From assembly GCA_031180725.1 (NCBI GenBank), contig JAPSLO010000008.1, positions 1 to 64,000 of the forward strand: DNA of 64,000 nucleotides, in the 5' to 3' direction. The translations under genes and the position numbers were made by a program. Numbering within the stretch: the stretch's first letter is position 1; each line of letters opens with the position of its first letter. The DNA comes from Roseomonas sp. (GTDB lineage Bacteria > Pseudomonadota > Alphaproteobacteria > Acetobacterales > Acetobacteraceae). The notes beneath the pieces are model-generated. The model had not been told where the DNA came from and did no database searches. It worked only from the letters and a program-made list of their open reading frames with translations. Below, in pieces: positions 52,638 to 60,672 of this stretch.

Positions 52638-54116
52638 TCAGCTCCCGATGCCGCCGAGCGCCAAATACTTCACCTCGAGATATTCCTCGATGCCGTATTT
52701 CGATCCCTCGCGGCCGAGCCCGCTCTCCTTCATGCCGCCGAAGGGGGCGACCTCGGTGGAGATCAGGCCCTCGTTGATGCCGATCATCCCGTATTCGAGG
52801 TATTCGGCGACGCGGAAGATCCGGCCCACATCGCGCGCGTAGAAGTAGGCGGCCAAGCCGAAGGCAGTGTCATTCGCCAGGCCGATCGCCTCCTCCTCGG
52901 TCTTGAACCGGAAGAGCGGAGCCACCGGGCCGAAGGTCTCCTCGTGGAAGATCTGCGCGTTGCGCGGCACATCCACCAGCACCGTCGGCTGGAAGAAATT
53001 GCCACCACGCTCATGCCGCGCGCCGCCCGTCAGCACCTTGGCGCCATGCGAGACGGCGTCGGCGATATGCTCCTCCACCTTCAAGACGGCGTCGGCATTG
53101 ATCAGTGGCCCCTGCGTGACGCCAGGCTCCATGCCGTTGCCGACCTTCAGCGCTTCCACCGCGGCCTTCAGCTTCTCCGCGAAGGCGTCGTACACGCCGT
53201 CCTGCACCAAAATCCGGTTGGCGCAAACGCAGGTCTGGCCGGTGTTGCGGTATTTGCTGGCCATCGCCCCTTCCACCGCCGCATCCAGGTCGGCGTCGTC
53301 GAAGACGATGAAGGGCGCATTGCCGCCCAACTCCATCGAGGTGCGCTTGATCGTCTTGGCGCACTGCTCCAGCAGCACGCGCCCCACTTCCGTGGAGCCC
53401 GTGAAGGACAGCTTCCGCACCAGCGGGTTGGAGGTGAGTTCCCTGCCCGTCTCGCCCGAGGGCCCGGTGATGATGTTGCACACCCCCGGCGGCAGCCCGG
53501 CGCGCTCTGCCAGCACGCCGAGCGCGAGTGCGCTGAAGGGCGTCTGGGAGGCCGGGCGGATCACGCCGGTGCAGCCGGCGGCCCAGCCGGGCCCCGCCTT
53601 GCGGGTGATCATTGCGGCGGGGAAGTTCCAGGGCGTGATGGCAGCGAAGACACCGATCGGCTCCTTCTGCACGACGATGCGGCGGCCGCGGGCATTCTGC
53701 GGAATGGTATCGCCATAGATGCGCTTGCCCTCCTCGGCGAACCACTCGATGAAGCTGGCGGCATAGGCGATCTCACCCTTGCTCTCGGCCAGCGGCTTGC
53801 CCTGCTCGGCGGTCATGATGACGGCCAGGTCGTCCGCATGGGCGAGCATCAGGTCGCTCAGCCTGCGCAGGATGGCCGCGCGTTCCTTCGCCAGCATGGC
53901 GCGCCAGCCCGGGAAGGCAGCCTGGGCCGCTTCGATTGCGCGGCGCGTTTCGGCTGCGGACATGGCCGGGACATGGCCGACAATCTCGCCGGTTGCCGGA
54001 TTCCGCACAGCCTGGGTGCTGCCGCTGTCCGCCCCCACCCACTGCCCGCCGATCAGATTGGCCTGACGGAACAGCTCAGGGTCCTTCAGCGGCAGCTTGG
54101 CAGTCGCGTCGAGCAT
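52638..54116 (-). CDS. gabD: Succinate-semialdehyde/aldehyde dehydrogenase family protein
   Basis: A 492-residue NAD(P)-dependent dehydrogenase that most resembles succinate-semialdehyde dehydrogenase (FRQANLIGGQWVGADSGSTQ, EEGKRIYGDTIPQNARGRRI). The catalytic Glu is in MELGGNAPFIVFDDADLDAA and the catalytic Cys in YRNTGQTCVCANRILVQDG. One oddity: the cofactor-binding segment reads VIRPASQTP where almost all relatives have KPA, so the conserved Lys is Arg. The start ATG 54116 has GGAAGGA upstream. Confidence 0.9.
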   Translation of the reverse strand: MLDATAKLPLKDPELFRQANLIGGQWVGADSGSTQAVRNPATGEIVGHVPAMSAAETRRAIEAAQAAFPGWRAMLAKERAAILRRLSDLMLAHADDLAVIMTAEQGKPLAESKGEIAYAASFIEWFAEEGKRIYGDTIPQNARGRRIVVQKEPIGVFAAITPWNFPAAMITRKAGPGWAAGCTGVIRPASQTPFSALALGVLAERAGLPPGVCNIITGPSGETGRELTSNPLVRKLSFTGSTEVGRVLLEQCAKTIKRTSMELGGNAPFIVFDDADLDAAVEGAMASKYRNTGQTCVCANRILVQDGVYDAFAEKLKAAVEALKVGNGMEPGVTQGPLINADAVLKVEEHIADAVSHGAKVLTGGARHERGGNFFQPTVLVDVPRNAQIFHEETFGPVAPLFRFKTEEEAIGLANDTAFGLAAYFYARDVGRIFRVAEYLEYGMIGINEGLISTEVAPFGGMKESGLGREGSKYGIEEYLEVKYLALGGIGS

Positions 54117-54290
54117 ATTGCGAGTCCTTCCCGTCGAAGACAGAGGTATGCGGTGCCCGGATCGTTGGCGCCAAGATGGCCGCCCGGCATTCCGCCCCCT
54201 GCTGTCTAGGCGTAGCCTTCTGGCCCTTGGCGGTCACGGGGGAAAACATGCTGCGCCGCCGCGAAAGTAAGCGACTGCCGCCAGGCCAGC

Positions 54291-55601
54291 TCAGCCCGCT
54301 GACTTCTTGCCTTTGAAGCCCCGGCCCGGCTTGTTCGCCTGGCGGCCGCGCGCGATGGCCATGGCGTCATCCGGCACATCCTCGGTCACCACGCTCCCAG
54401 CCGCGACCAGGGCGCGGGCGCCGACCTGCACGGGCGCGACCAGGGCAGTATCGGATCCAATGAAGGCGCCGGGACCAATCACCGTGCGGTGCTTGTTTAC
54501 ACCGTCATAATTGCAGGTGATGGTGCCCGCCCCGATATTGGCGCCCGCACCGATCTCAGCATCGCCGAGATAGCTGAGGTGGTTGGCTTTTGCACCTTCA
54601 CCCAGCACAGCGGCCTTCAGCTCCACGAAATTGCCGACATGCGCCGCCCGCTCCACCACCGTGCCGGGGCGCAACCGGGCGAAGGGGCCGATGATGGCGC
54701 CCTGCTTCACCAGGCAGCCTTCCAGATGGCTGAAGGGTCGGATTTCCACCTCGTCCTCCACCGTCACGCCGGGGCCGAAGACCACGTTGGGGCCCACTGT
54801 CACATCCTGGCCCAGCCGCGTGTCCCAGCTGAACACCACACTTTCGGGCTGCACCAGGGTTGCGCCGCCGTCCAGTGCGGCGGCGCGCAAGCGCCGTTGC
54901 ATCTCGGCTTCCGCCATGGCCAGTTGCGCGCGGCTGTCTATGCCTTGCAGCTCCGCATGCGGGGCCTCTACCGCCTTCACCCGCACGCCTTCCGCCACAG
55001 CAAGGGCCACGATGTCGGTCAGGTAGTATTCGCCCTTTGCATTGTCGTTGCGCACCTGGCGCAGCCAGCGGAAGAGGTCGGCCGCCGGAGCACAGACCAC
55101 CCCCGCATTGCAGAGCGTGACGGCCCGCTCCTCCGCCGTCGCATCGGCCCATTCGACGATGCGCCTCACATGGCCCGCCGCATCCGTCAGCACACGGCCA
55201 TAGCGCAGCGGATCGGCGGGCCGCATGGCCAACAGCACCAGGCCGGCCTCGGCCCGCGCGGCGCGCAGGCGGCGCATGGTGTCTGGGGTGATCAGCGCAT
55301 TATCGGCATACAGCACCGCCGCATCGCCGGCGAAGCCTTCTAACAGGGGTGCGGCCTGCAGCGCGGCGTGGCCGGTACCCAGCCGGTCCTTCTGCACCAC
55401 GGTCGGATGCGGGGCCGCCAGCTTTTCCACGGCGGGCATCTCGGGGCCTACCACCACCACGGCGCGGTCGAAGACCTCCCCGGCCGAGGCCAGGATGTGC
55501 GCCAACGCGGGGCGGCCGGCGATGGGGTGCAACACCTTCGGAAGGGCAGACTTCATGCGCGTGCCGAGGCCGGCGGCAAGGATGATAGCGGCGGCTGTCA
55601 T
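54291..55601 (-). CDS. glmU: Bifunctional UDP-GlcNAc pyrophosphorylase / glucosamine-1-phosphate acetyltransferase
   Basis: A 436-residue enzyme making UDP-GlcNAc for peptidoglycan and lipid A. The N-terminal uridyltransferase starts AAIILAAGLGTRMKSALPKV; the C-terminal half is a left-handed beta-helix (VFGPGVTVEDEVEIRPFSHL, NFVELKAAVLGEGAKANHLS, YLGDAEIGAGANIGAGTITC) with NYDGVNKHRTVIG, where His is catalytic for acetyl transfer. Shorter than E. coli GlmU (456), mainly at the C-terminus, as in other alphaproteobacteria. Confidence 0.95.
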   Translation of the reverse strand: MTAAAIILAAGLGTRMKSALPKVLHPIAGRPALAHILASAGEVFDRAVVVVGPEMPAVEKLAAPHPTVVQKDRLGTGHAALQAAPLLEGFAGDAAVLYADNALITPDTMRRLRAARAEAGLVLLAMRPADPLRYGRVLTDAAGHVRRIVEWADATAEERAVTLCNAGVVCAPAADLFRWLRQVRNDNAKGEYYLTDIVALAVAEGVRVKAVEAPHAELQGIDSRAQLAMAEAEMQRRLRAAALDGGATLVQPESVVFSWDTRLGQDVTVGPNVVFGPGVTVEDEVEIRPFSHLEGCLVKQGAIIGPFARLRPGTVVERAAHVGNFVELKAAVLGEGAKANHLSYLGDAEIGAGANIGAGTITCNYDGVNKHRTVIGPGAFIGSDTALVAPVQVGARALVAAGSVVTEDVPDDAMAIARGRQANKPGRGFKGKKSAG

Positions 55602-55649
55602 GGCTGAGTCCTGGTCTGGTGGCACGCTGCATGGGGAAAGGCGCCGGGA

Positions 55650-55700
55650 GGGGCTTTGCCCCACTCGGACCCCACCCCACCAGGAGGCTTGGCCTCCTGG
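55650..55700. repeat. Tandem double-hairpin, REP-like element
   Basis: Two hairpins follow each other: GGGGC-TTT-GCCCC (55650-55662) and CCAGGAGGC-TTG-GCCTCCTGG (55680-55700), with the linker ACTCGGACCCCACCCCA. The pair lies in the divergent gap between glmU and gph, so it is not a terminator of a neighbouring gene. It looks like the dispersed extragenic palindromes that recur in related genomes. Confidence 0.5.
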
Positions 55701-55864
55701 ACCTCGATCAGTTTAGCGCGCGAGGCGAAGAGGGCTGAGCCCCCCTCCGCCTCAGCCAAAGAGAATTCATGGCCTCCTCCTGGGCCGGCGAGCAGGGGCA
55801 CAGAGCCCTCCCCCGAAAGCGCCCGGCCTTGCCCCGCAACCCGCCCGCGCCTATCCGCCCCGAC

Positions 55865-56524
55865 ATGGAACCCATTGCCGTCTTCGATCTGGACGGGACG
55901 CTGGTGGACAGCGCGCCGGACATCCACTCTGCCCTCAACCGCCTCATGACCCGACTGGGCCAGCCAGGCTTCAGCCGTGCCGAGGTGATCGGCTTCATTG
56001 GCGATGGCGTCCGCGTGTTGCTGGAACGCGCGCTCGGCGCCCGCAGCCTGCCATTCGACCAGGCAGCGCTGGACAGCTTCATGGCCGACTATACCGCCCA
56101 TGCCGCGTATGAGACGCGTCTCTTCCCGGGCGTGGCGGAGGCGCTGGACGCGCTAAAGGCCGGCGGCTGGCGCCTGGCAGTCTGCACCAACAAGCCCGAA
56201 ATCGCCGCGAAGGAGCTGCTGGGCTCGCTCGGGCTGCTCCCCCGTCTCTCGGCGCTGGGTGGCGGCGACAGCTTCCCGGTGCGCAAGCCCCACCCCGACC
56301 ACCTGCGCCGCACCATCGAGGCGGCCGGTGGCCTGGGCGCCGGCGCGGTGATGATCGGCGACCACCACAACGACATGGCTGCCGCCAGAGGCGCCGGCAT
56401 CCCGGCGGTCTTCGTGGGCTGGGGTTATGGTCCGCTCGCCATGGCCGAGGGCGCGCCGGTGGCCGCCACCCCGCCCGAGCTACCGCACGAACTGCGGGCG
56501 GCGCTCGACCGGTTCGGCGCCTAG
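55865..56524 (+). CDS. gph: Phosphoglycolate phosphatase (HAD superfamily)
   Basis: A 219-residue HAD phosphatase. Motif I is IAVFDLDGTLVDSAPDIHSA, motif II is in AVCTNKPEIAAKELL (Thr/Asn), Lys is in FPVRKPHPDHLRRTIEAAGG and motif III is AVMIGDHHNDMAAARGAGIP with GYGP at the end; the VDSAPD-I start and the GYG motif are typical for Gph. ATG 55865 is preferred over the longer frame. It overlaps the convergent DUF3108 gene by 45 bases. Confidence 0.9.
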   Translation: MEPIAVFDLDGTLVDSAPDIHSALNRLMTRLGQPGFSRAEVIGFIGDGVRVLLERALGARSLPFDQAALDSFMADYTAHAAYETRLFPGVAEALDALKAGGWRLAVCTNKPEIAAKELLGSLGLLPRLSALGGGDSFPVRKPHPDHLRRTIEAAGGLGAGAVMIGDHHNDMAAARGAGIPAVFVGWGYGPLAMAEGAPVAATPPELPHELRAALDRFGA

Positions 56525-57274
56525 CAGGATCGCCGTCACAGTACCGAACCAGCGCGTGGGGATGTCCACGCGTACGGGCACGAAGGGCGCGCCGACAAAG
56601 GGTGCGGCAATCCAGGCCGTGCCGCGCTGCGGCTCGGCAGCCTGCGACCGGTCCTGGTCACGGCGGAAGCCGGCCACTTGGCGTCCCTCATAGTCGCAGC
56701 GCAGCGCCTCGCCGTGCCAGGCACCACGCCAAGGGCGGATCACCTCCCGCCCCGTGCCGCGCGCCTCGAAATCGCTGCGCCGACGGCCGTCATAGACCGG
56801 CGCGGTCGCTGCGCAGCGCCCTTCCCGCGCTACCTGGCGCGAGAGGCCAGCCAATGCCGAGAGCATGTCCACCGTGCCCCGCCGCATCGCCTCCGGCACC
56901 GGCTCGCGCTCCTCCTCCTCATTGGGCGGCACCAACTCCAGAACCCGCGCGTCGCCGCCCGGCCAGTCCAGGGCGATCCGCCGCAGGCGCCCACGCCAGA
57001 CACCTTCAGAGATGAAATGCCGCGGCCGTGGTGCGGGCCCCGCCCAGGCGCCCTCCGCCCGGCTCACCTGCTCGCCGGAGGCGACCATTGCCGCCAGGCC
57101 GCGCGTGCGCAGCTGCGTCTCCACCTGGTAGCCAGCCTCGGCGAGTTCGAACCGCGCCTCCAGCTCCAGCAACACCATGCCGGCGGCATGCACTTCGTAG
57201 CGCGCGCGCAAGGCCTCAGCCGGCACCATCGCTGGCCAAGCCAGAAACAGCAGGACAAGTAGGACGCGCCACAT
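56480..57274 (-). CDS. DUF3108 domain-containing exported protein
   Basis: A 264-residue protein with signal peptide RVLLVLLFLAWPAMVPAEA. The mature part is mainly beta strands: RYEVHAAGMVLLELEARFEL, PRHFISEGVWRGRLRRIALD, then the family segment RRGTVDMLSALAGLSRQVAR, YDGRRRSDFEARG and the end PTRWFGTVTAILLG. DUF3108 proteins are periplasmic/outer-membrane beta-barrel-like proteins of unknown function. Its last 45 coding bases overlap gph on the other strand. Confidence 0.85.
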   Translation of the reverse strand: MWRVLLVLLFLAWPAMVPAEALRARYEVHAAGMVLLELEARFELAEAGYQVETQLRTRGLAAMVASGEQVSRAEGAWAGPAPRPRHFISEGVWRGRLRRIALDWPGGDARVLELVPPNEEEEREPVPEAMRRGTVDMLSALAGLSRQVAREGRCAATAPVYDGRRRSDFEARGTGREVIRPWRGAWHGEALRCDYEGRQVAGFRRDQDRSQAAEPQRGTAWIAAPFVGAPFVPVRVDIPTRWFGTVTAILLGAEPVERRPQFVR

Positions 57275-57375
57275 GAAAGCGGGGATATCCGGGTGGCAGA
57301 CCCCGCCGCAAGCCTGTTGTCAGCCCCGCTTGACACCCCAGCCGCCGCCTCCTATCCACCGCCCCACCGCGGGAT

Positions 57376-57450
57376 GGGCGCGTAGCTCAGCGGGAGAGCA
57401 TTCGCTTCACACGCGAAGGGTCACAGGTTCAATCCCTGTCGCGCCCACCA
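57376..57450 (+). tRNA. tRNA-Val (anticodon CAC)
   Basis: A 75-nt cloverleaf with CCA encoded. Acceptor stem GGGCGCG pairs with CGCGCCC; D-arm GCTC/GAGC; anticodon stem TTCGC/GCGAA with loop TTCACAC, anticodon CAC for GUG codons; T-arm ACAGG-TTCAATC-CCTGT. All tertiary positions (T8, G18-G19, TTC of the T loop) are as expected. Confidence 0.95.
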
Positions 57451-57600
57451 TCCCTCCTCCTCGATCCGATTTTTGGCTCGCCGATTTTGGGCGGTCGTCG
57501 CCTGTCGCGCGCGTTCCTGCGCGGCCGCATCACCCGAATGGGTGATCCACAGGCAGGATCAGGTCCGTCATTATTGGACGGTGATGTCGGATTGTATCGT

Positions 57601-58224
57601 ATGAGCAAAGCGACGGGGTTGCTGCTTGGTACGCCCCTGCCGGGAGCGGCTGACCTGCTGCTCTCCGCGCTCGCCCTCCCTCTCCTGCTCCTCGATCGGC
57701 AGGCAGCGGTGCTCGGCGGGACCGCACCGGCTTTCGACCTGCTGCAGCACCATCCCGCCCTGGAACCCAGCGCGGATCGGCTGTGCCCGCTGCGCCTCGC
57801 CGGCCGCCGCGCCTTGGCCCGCGCGCTGGAGCGGCTGCGGGAGGACACGGCGATGGTCGCCCTCCGTCTGTCCGGCGCCTCCGAGGAGGACGCGCTGCTG
57901 GTGGTGATGCGTCGCCTCCGGGACCATCCCGGCACCTGCATCGCCAGCCTGACGCCCATTGGCACGGCAAGTCCGGCCGATGCCGCCTGGATCGCCTCCA
58001 CCCTGGGGTTGACCCGTGCTGAGGCACGGGCGGCCGCTCTGCTGACCGCCGGCCTGCGCCCGCCGGACATCGCCGAGAGGCTGGGACGCAGCCAGAAGAG
58101 CATTGAGAGCCTGCTGGATTCGGCACAGCGCAAACTGCGCCTGCCTGGCCGCGAGGCTCTGATCGCTGCCTTGGCGCAGGCCTTCGTCCCCCTGACCACG
58201 CCGGGTTGCGATCCCGCGGAATGA
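57601..58224 (+). CDS. Small LuxR-type helix-turn-helix regulator
   Basis: About 207 residues. The C-terminal 60 residues read LGLTRAEARAAALLTAGLRP, PDIAERLGRSQKSIESLLDS and AQRKLRLPGREALIAALAQA, a GerE/LuxR-type helix-turn-helix. The N-terminal 140 residues (LLLSALALPLLLLDRQAAVL, LARALERLREDTAMVALRLS) look like a degenerate PAS or sensor domain and show no known motif. The start is uncertain: ATG 57601 or 57538, or TTG 57487; none has a clear ribosome binding site. It stands alone between a tRNA gene and a pseudogene. Confidence 0.65.
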   Translation: MSKATGLLLGTPLPGAADLLLSALALPLLLLDRQAAVLGGTAPAFDLLQHHPALEPSADRLCPLRLAGRRALARALERLREDTAMVALRLSGASEEDALLVVMRRLRDHPGTCIASLTPIGTASPADAAWIASTLGLTRAEARAAALLTAGLRPPDIAERLGRSQKSIESLLDSAQRKLRLPGREALIAALAQAFVPLTTPGCDPAE

Positions 58225-58260
58225 GATCGCCGGGCCGATCCTCCGCCCATCAGCGTTCCT

Positions 58261-58812
58261 TCACATAAAGTCGTCCGGCTGCTCGTGGCGGCTTCCAGTA
58301 GACTGAACAACCCTCCAGTAGACCGAACAACAGGGCGCCGAGGATGCGCCAGGGTCGCCAGTTCGCCAGCAAGCGCGGCGAGCGCGATGAAGCCGCGCCC
58401 GGCCGTCATCTGCACCGCGAAGCCCGCCCTGCGCGGTGGAGATGTCCCCCTCCCCCTGGCCACCCCGCAGAGCAGTCCGGCGATCGGCACCCACACCCTC
58501 CTCGGCGAGGCCCAGGACCGTCAGGCCCGGCGCGATCTGCCGGCACAGGCTGCTTCGAAGGCGGTGCGGGTGGCGACATCCACTCGCCTCGCCGTGCTGG
58601 TCAGCACGCGACCGGGATGGAGGTCGGTCTGGTTCGAATTCCCGCCGATGCCCAGCTTCCCGGCATCGGCCGCGCCCTGCAGCACGCGGGTGGCCGGTGC
58701 TGCCCACCGCATGGATAATGGCATCCGCATCCGGCCCGATCTGGCTGCGCCCCAGTTCCGCCTCGTGTACGGGTCGCGTTAGGCCGCGGGGGCGGAGCCG
58801 GTCATGGGGCAT
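58261..58812 (-). pseudogene. Remnant of a BMP-family ABC-transporter substrate-binding protein
   Basis: In minus-strand order and in different frames one reads DADAIIHAVGSTG, TRVLQGAADAGKLGIGGNSN, QTDLHPGRVLTSTARRVDVA with TRTAFEAACAGR, and APGLTVLGLAEEGVG. The G-x-x-x-N-Q-x-x-L-H-P-G-x-VLTS-x-x-RRVDVA block is typical of BMP/PnrA lipoproteins, the receptors for purine-nucleoside-like ABC transporters. Frameshifts at about 58720 and 58535, and loss of the N-terminal half, make it a pseudogene. Confidence 0.6.
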
Positions 58813-59193
58813 GCCGGCTGGCGGCCCAGGCCGGTGTCACCTTGCAACTCCCAAATTCGACACGGCCCTGTCGCTGCACCGCCACACTGTGGGCTGGGAC
58901 ACAGGCCGCGCCGGGCAGTCGGTTAACAAACTATCGATTTGTAGCCGCGCAGATGCTAATGCTCTCCTCAGGCGCAACTCTGGGTCGCAGTCCGCTATCG
59001 GGCCCGCAGAGGACGCAGTTGCGCTCTCTAGTTGGCCTGCGACCAAAATCCGGCGAACGGAGACCAAAATGGCAACCACCACGGTGGTTTCCATTGCTCT
59101 CGGCGTCCATTCCGTGCATTTTTTCATGCACTACTCGTATGGGTTGTCCCGCACGGCCTGGAGCCGGCCATAGCGAAGAACGCGAGGTCCCGT
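58813..59193. promoter_or_regulatory. Long leader of the response regulator gene with several repeats
   Basis: A 381-bp stretch with no gene. It has lower GC and three kinds of repeats: GACCAAAAT twice (59041-59049 and 59062-59070, 21 bp apart, two helical turns), the near-palindrome AACCACC-AC-GGTGGTT (59074-59089), and GTGCAT-TTTTTC-ATGCAC (59114-59131). Further upstream GGTTAAC is near 58920. Such spacing fits cooperative binding of an OmpR-type protein. Confidence 0.45.
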
Positions 59194-59970
59194 ATGCGCA
59201 TTCTCCTCGGCTCTCCCGATCAGGACCGCGCCGGACTGCTGCGCAGTCTTGGCGCCGAGGGTCGGCTGGCGGAGCTGTCCGATCCCTATGCGGACCTGCC
59301 CTCCATTGCCCAGCATACTGGCCCGTTCGACGTGGCAGTACTCTCCGTCGCGTCCTGCCGCGAGCAGGCCCTTCCGGTGCTGCGGGAGATCCGCCGGCGC
59401 GGCCTGCGCTTGCCAGTCCTGATCCTGGCCGGCCATCTGGAGCCCGACGAGGAACACGAGGCACTGAATGCCGGGGCTGACGACGTGCTGGCCCGCCCGG
59501 TGCAGATGCCGATCCTGATCGCCCGGCTGCAGGCGCTGGTGCGCCGGACGCTTGGGCACAGCTCATCCATCGTCACCTGTGGCAATGTCACCCTGGATCA
59601 GGCGCAGCAATCCGTCACGGTGGATGGCCGGCCGGTGCGAGTCACCCGCCGCGAATTCGATGTGCTGGAGACGCTGATGCTCCGCCGCGGCATGCTGCTG
59701 ACGAAGGACCACTTCATGTCCCGCCTCTACGGGGCGGAGGAAGGGCCGGACCAGCGCATCCTGGATGTCTTCGTCTGCAAGCTACGTCGCAAGCTGGCGG
59801 CAGAGGGGGCGGCGGAGATCGTCCGCACCGTCTGGGGCCGCGGATATGTGGTGGAGGAGCCCTCTGCCAGCGAGATCGCTGCCGCCCGCGCCCGCTATGC
59901 CGAGGGACGACCTCGCGCTCGCCGCGCCCATCTCAGCATCAGCAACGCGCGGATGGCATCGGCGGGCTGA
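59194..59970 (+). CDS. OmpR-type transcriptional regulator with atypical receiver (FtcR/Rem-like)
   Basis: A 258-residue protein. The receiver-like half (residues 1-120) starts RILLGSPDQDRAGLLRSLGA. At the position of the phosphoacceptor Asp the strand reads FDVAVLSVAS (Ser) and the usual Lys is Arg (DDVLARPVQMPIL), so phosphorylation is unlikely. The C-terminal winged helix is complete (VTLDQAQQSVTVDGRPVRVT, RREFDVLETLMLRRGMLLTK, RILDVFVCKLRRKLA, VRTVWGRGYVVEEP). Orphan OmpR-like activators of flagellar genes without Asp are known in Rhizobiales; the convergent flbT next door supports such a role. Confidence 0.8.
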   Translation: MRILLGSPDQDRAGLLRSLGAEGRLAELSDPYADLPSIAQHTGPFDVAVLSVASCREQALPVLREIRRRGLRLPVLILAGHLEPDEEHEALNAGADDVLARPVQMPILIARLQALVRRTLGHSSSIVTCGNVTLDQAQQSVTVDGRPVRVTRREFDVLETLMLRRGMLLTKDHFMSRLYGAEEGPDQRILDVFVCKLRRKLAAEGAAEIVRTVWGRGYVVEEPSASEIAAARARYAEGRPRARRAHLSISNARMASAG

Positions 59971-59990
59971 CGCCGCGAGACTTCGCGGCG
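59971..59990. terminator. Bidirectional stem-loop between the regulator and flbT
   Basis: CGCCGCGA-GACT-TCGCGGCG, an 8-bp perfect stem with four-base loop, starting directly after the regulator stop and before the stop of flbT. Confidence 0.6.
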
Positions 59991-60004
59991 CCTGCTATCG
60001 GCAA

Positions 60005-60475
60005 CTAGGCGGTGGCAGGCTCCACTGGAGCCAAGGCGACCGCGTCATCCTCGGCGAAGAGCCGGCGGGTCAGCAGCAGCGCTTCGCGCTCCTCTCCGTT
60101 CTCCAACGCCTGCTCGACCTGTCGCAGCAGAGTGCGGCCATGCGCCTCGCGCCACCGCGTCTGGTCCAGGATCAGGGCCCGCGCTTGGGCCACGGCCGCG
60201 TGGCGCTGCCCATCATCGCCCGCATAGGCTGCCTGTAGAGCCAGATAGAGTCGGCGCGCCGGGGTTGTGGCCTCGGACTCATCCAGTACCTGACGGCCGA
60301 AGAGGAAGCGGGCGCGGTTGTTGAGGACCAGCGTGGTTCGGGCGCGCACCTGAAGCACGGCGCCGTTCACAATTATCCGTTCCCCCGCCCGCAATTCCAG
60401 TACCAGGCGCCCCTGGGGGCCACCGGCGACAGTGCGGGCCGCACCGGGGGAAGGCTGGGGAGCAAGGGAAGTCAT
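60005..60475 (-). CDS. flbT: Flagellar biosynthesis repressor FlbT
   Basis: A 156-residue post-transcriptional regulator that binds the flagellin mRNA leader. Family motifs: LVLELRAGERIIVNGAVLQV, TTLVLNNRARFLFGRQVLDE, ATTPARRLYLALQAAYAGDD and AEAHGRTLL-like segments. ATG 60475 is preferred; the first 20 residues (TSLAPQPSPGAARTVAGGPQ) are extra compared with typical FlbT. No flaF or flagellin gene lies in the window, so the flagellar locus is elsewhere. Confidence 0.87.
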   Translation of the reverse strand: MTSLAPQPSPGAARTVAGGPQGRLVLELRAGERIIVNGAVLQVRARTTLVLNNRARFLFGRQVLDESEATTPARRLYLALQAAYAGDDGQRHAAVAQARALILDQTRWREAHGRTLLRQVEQALENGEEREALLLTRRLFAEDDAVALAPVEPATA

Positions 60476-60672
60476 GCAGTGTCTCCGGCCATCACGGTTC
60501 CAGGCCGTAAACATGCCGGAATCACGCGCTGCAGCTGCTAACCGCCTGTTGACCGTTGCGCACATCACGCTCAGTTACCTTCCGGCGGCCGCGGCGTTCC
60601 ACCGAAATGGCCGCCGCCCCGCGGCCCGTGGATCGCCCTAGAGCCGCCGCAAGCCGGATGCATCATCGCCCC

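Noticed and set aside
57376-57450. tRNA-Val as the attachment site of an integrated element
   Set aside because: No integrase gene and no direct repeat of the tRNA 3' end were found in the window.
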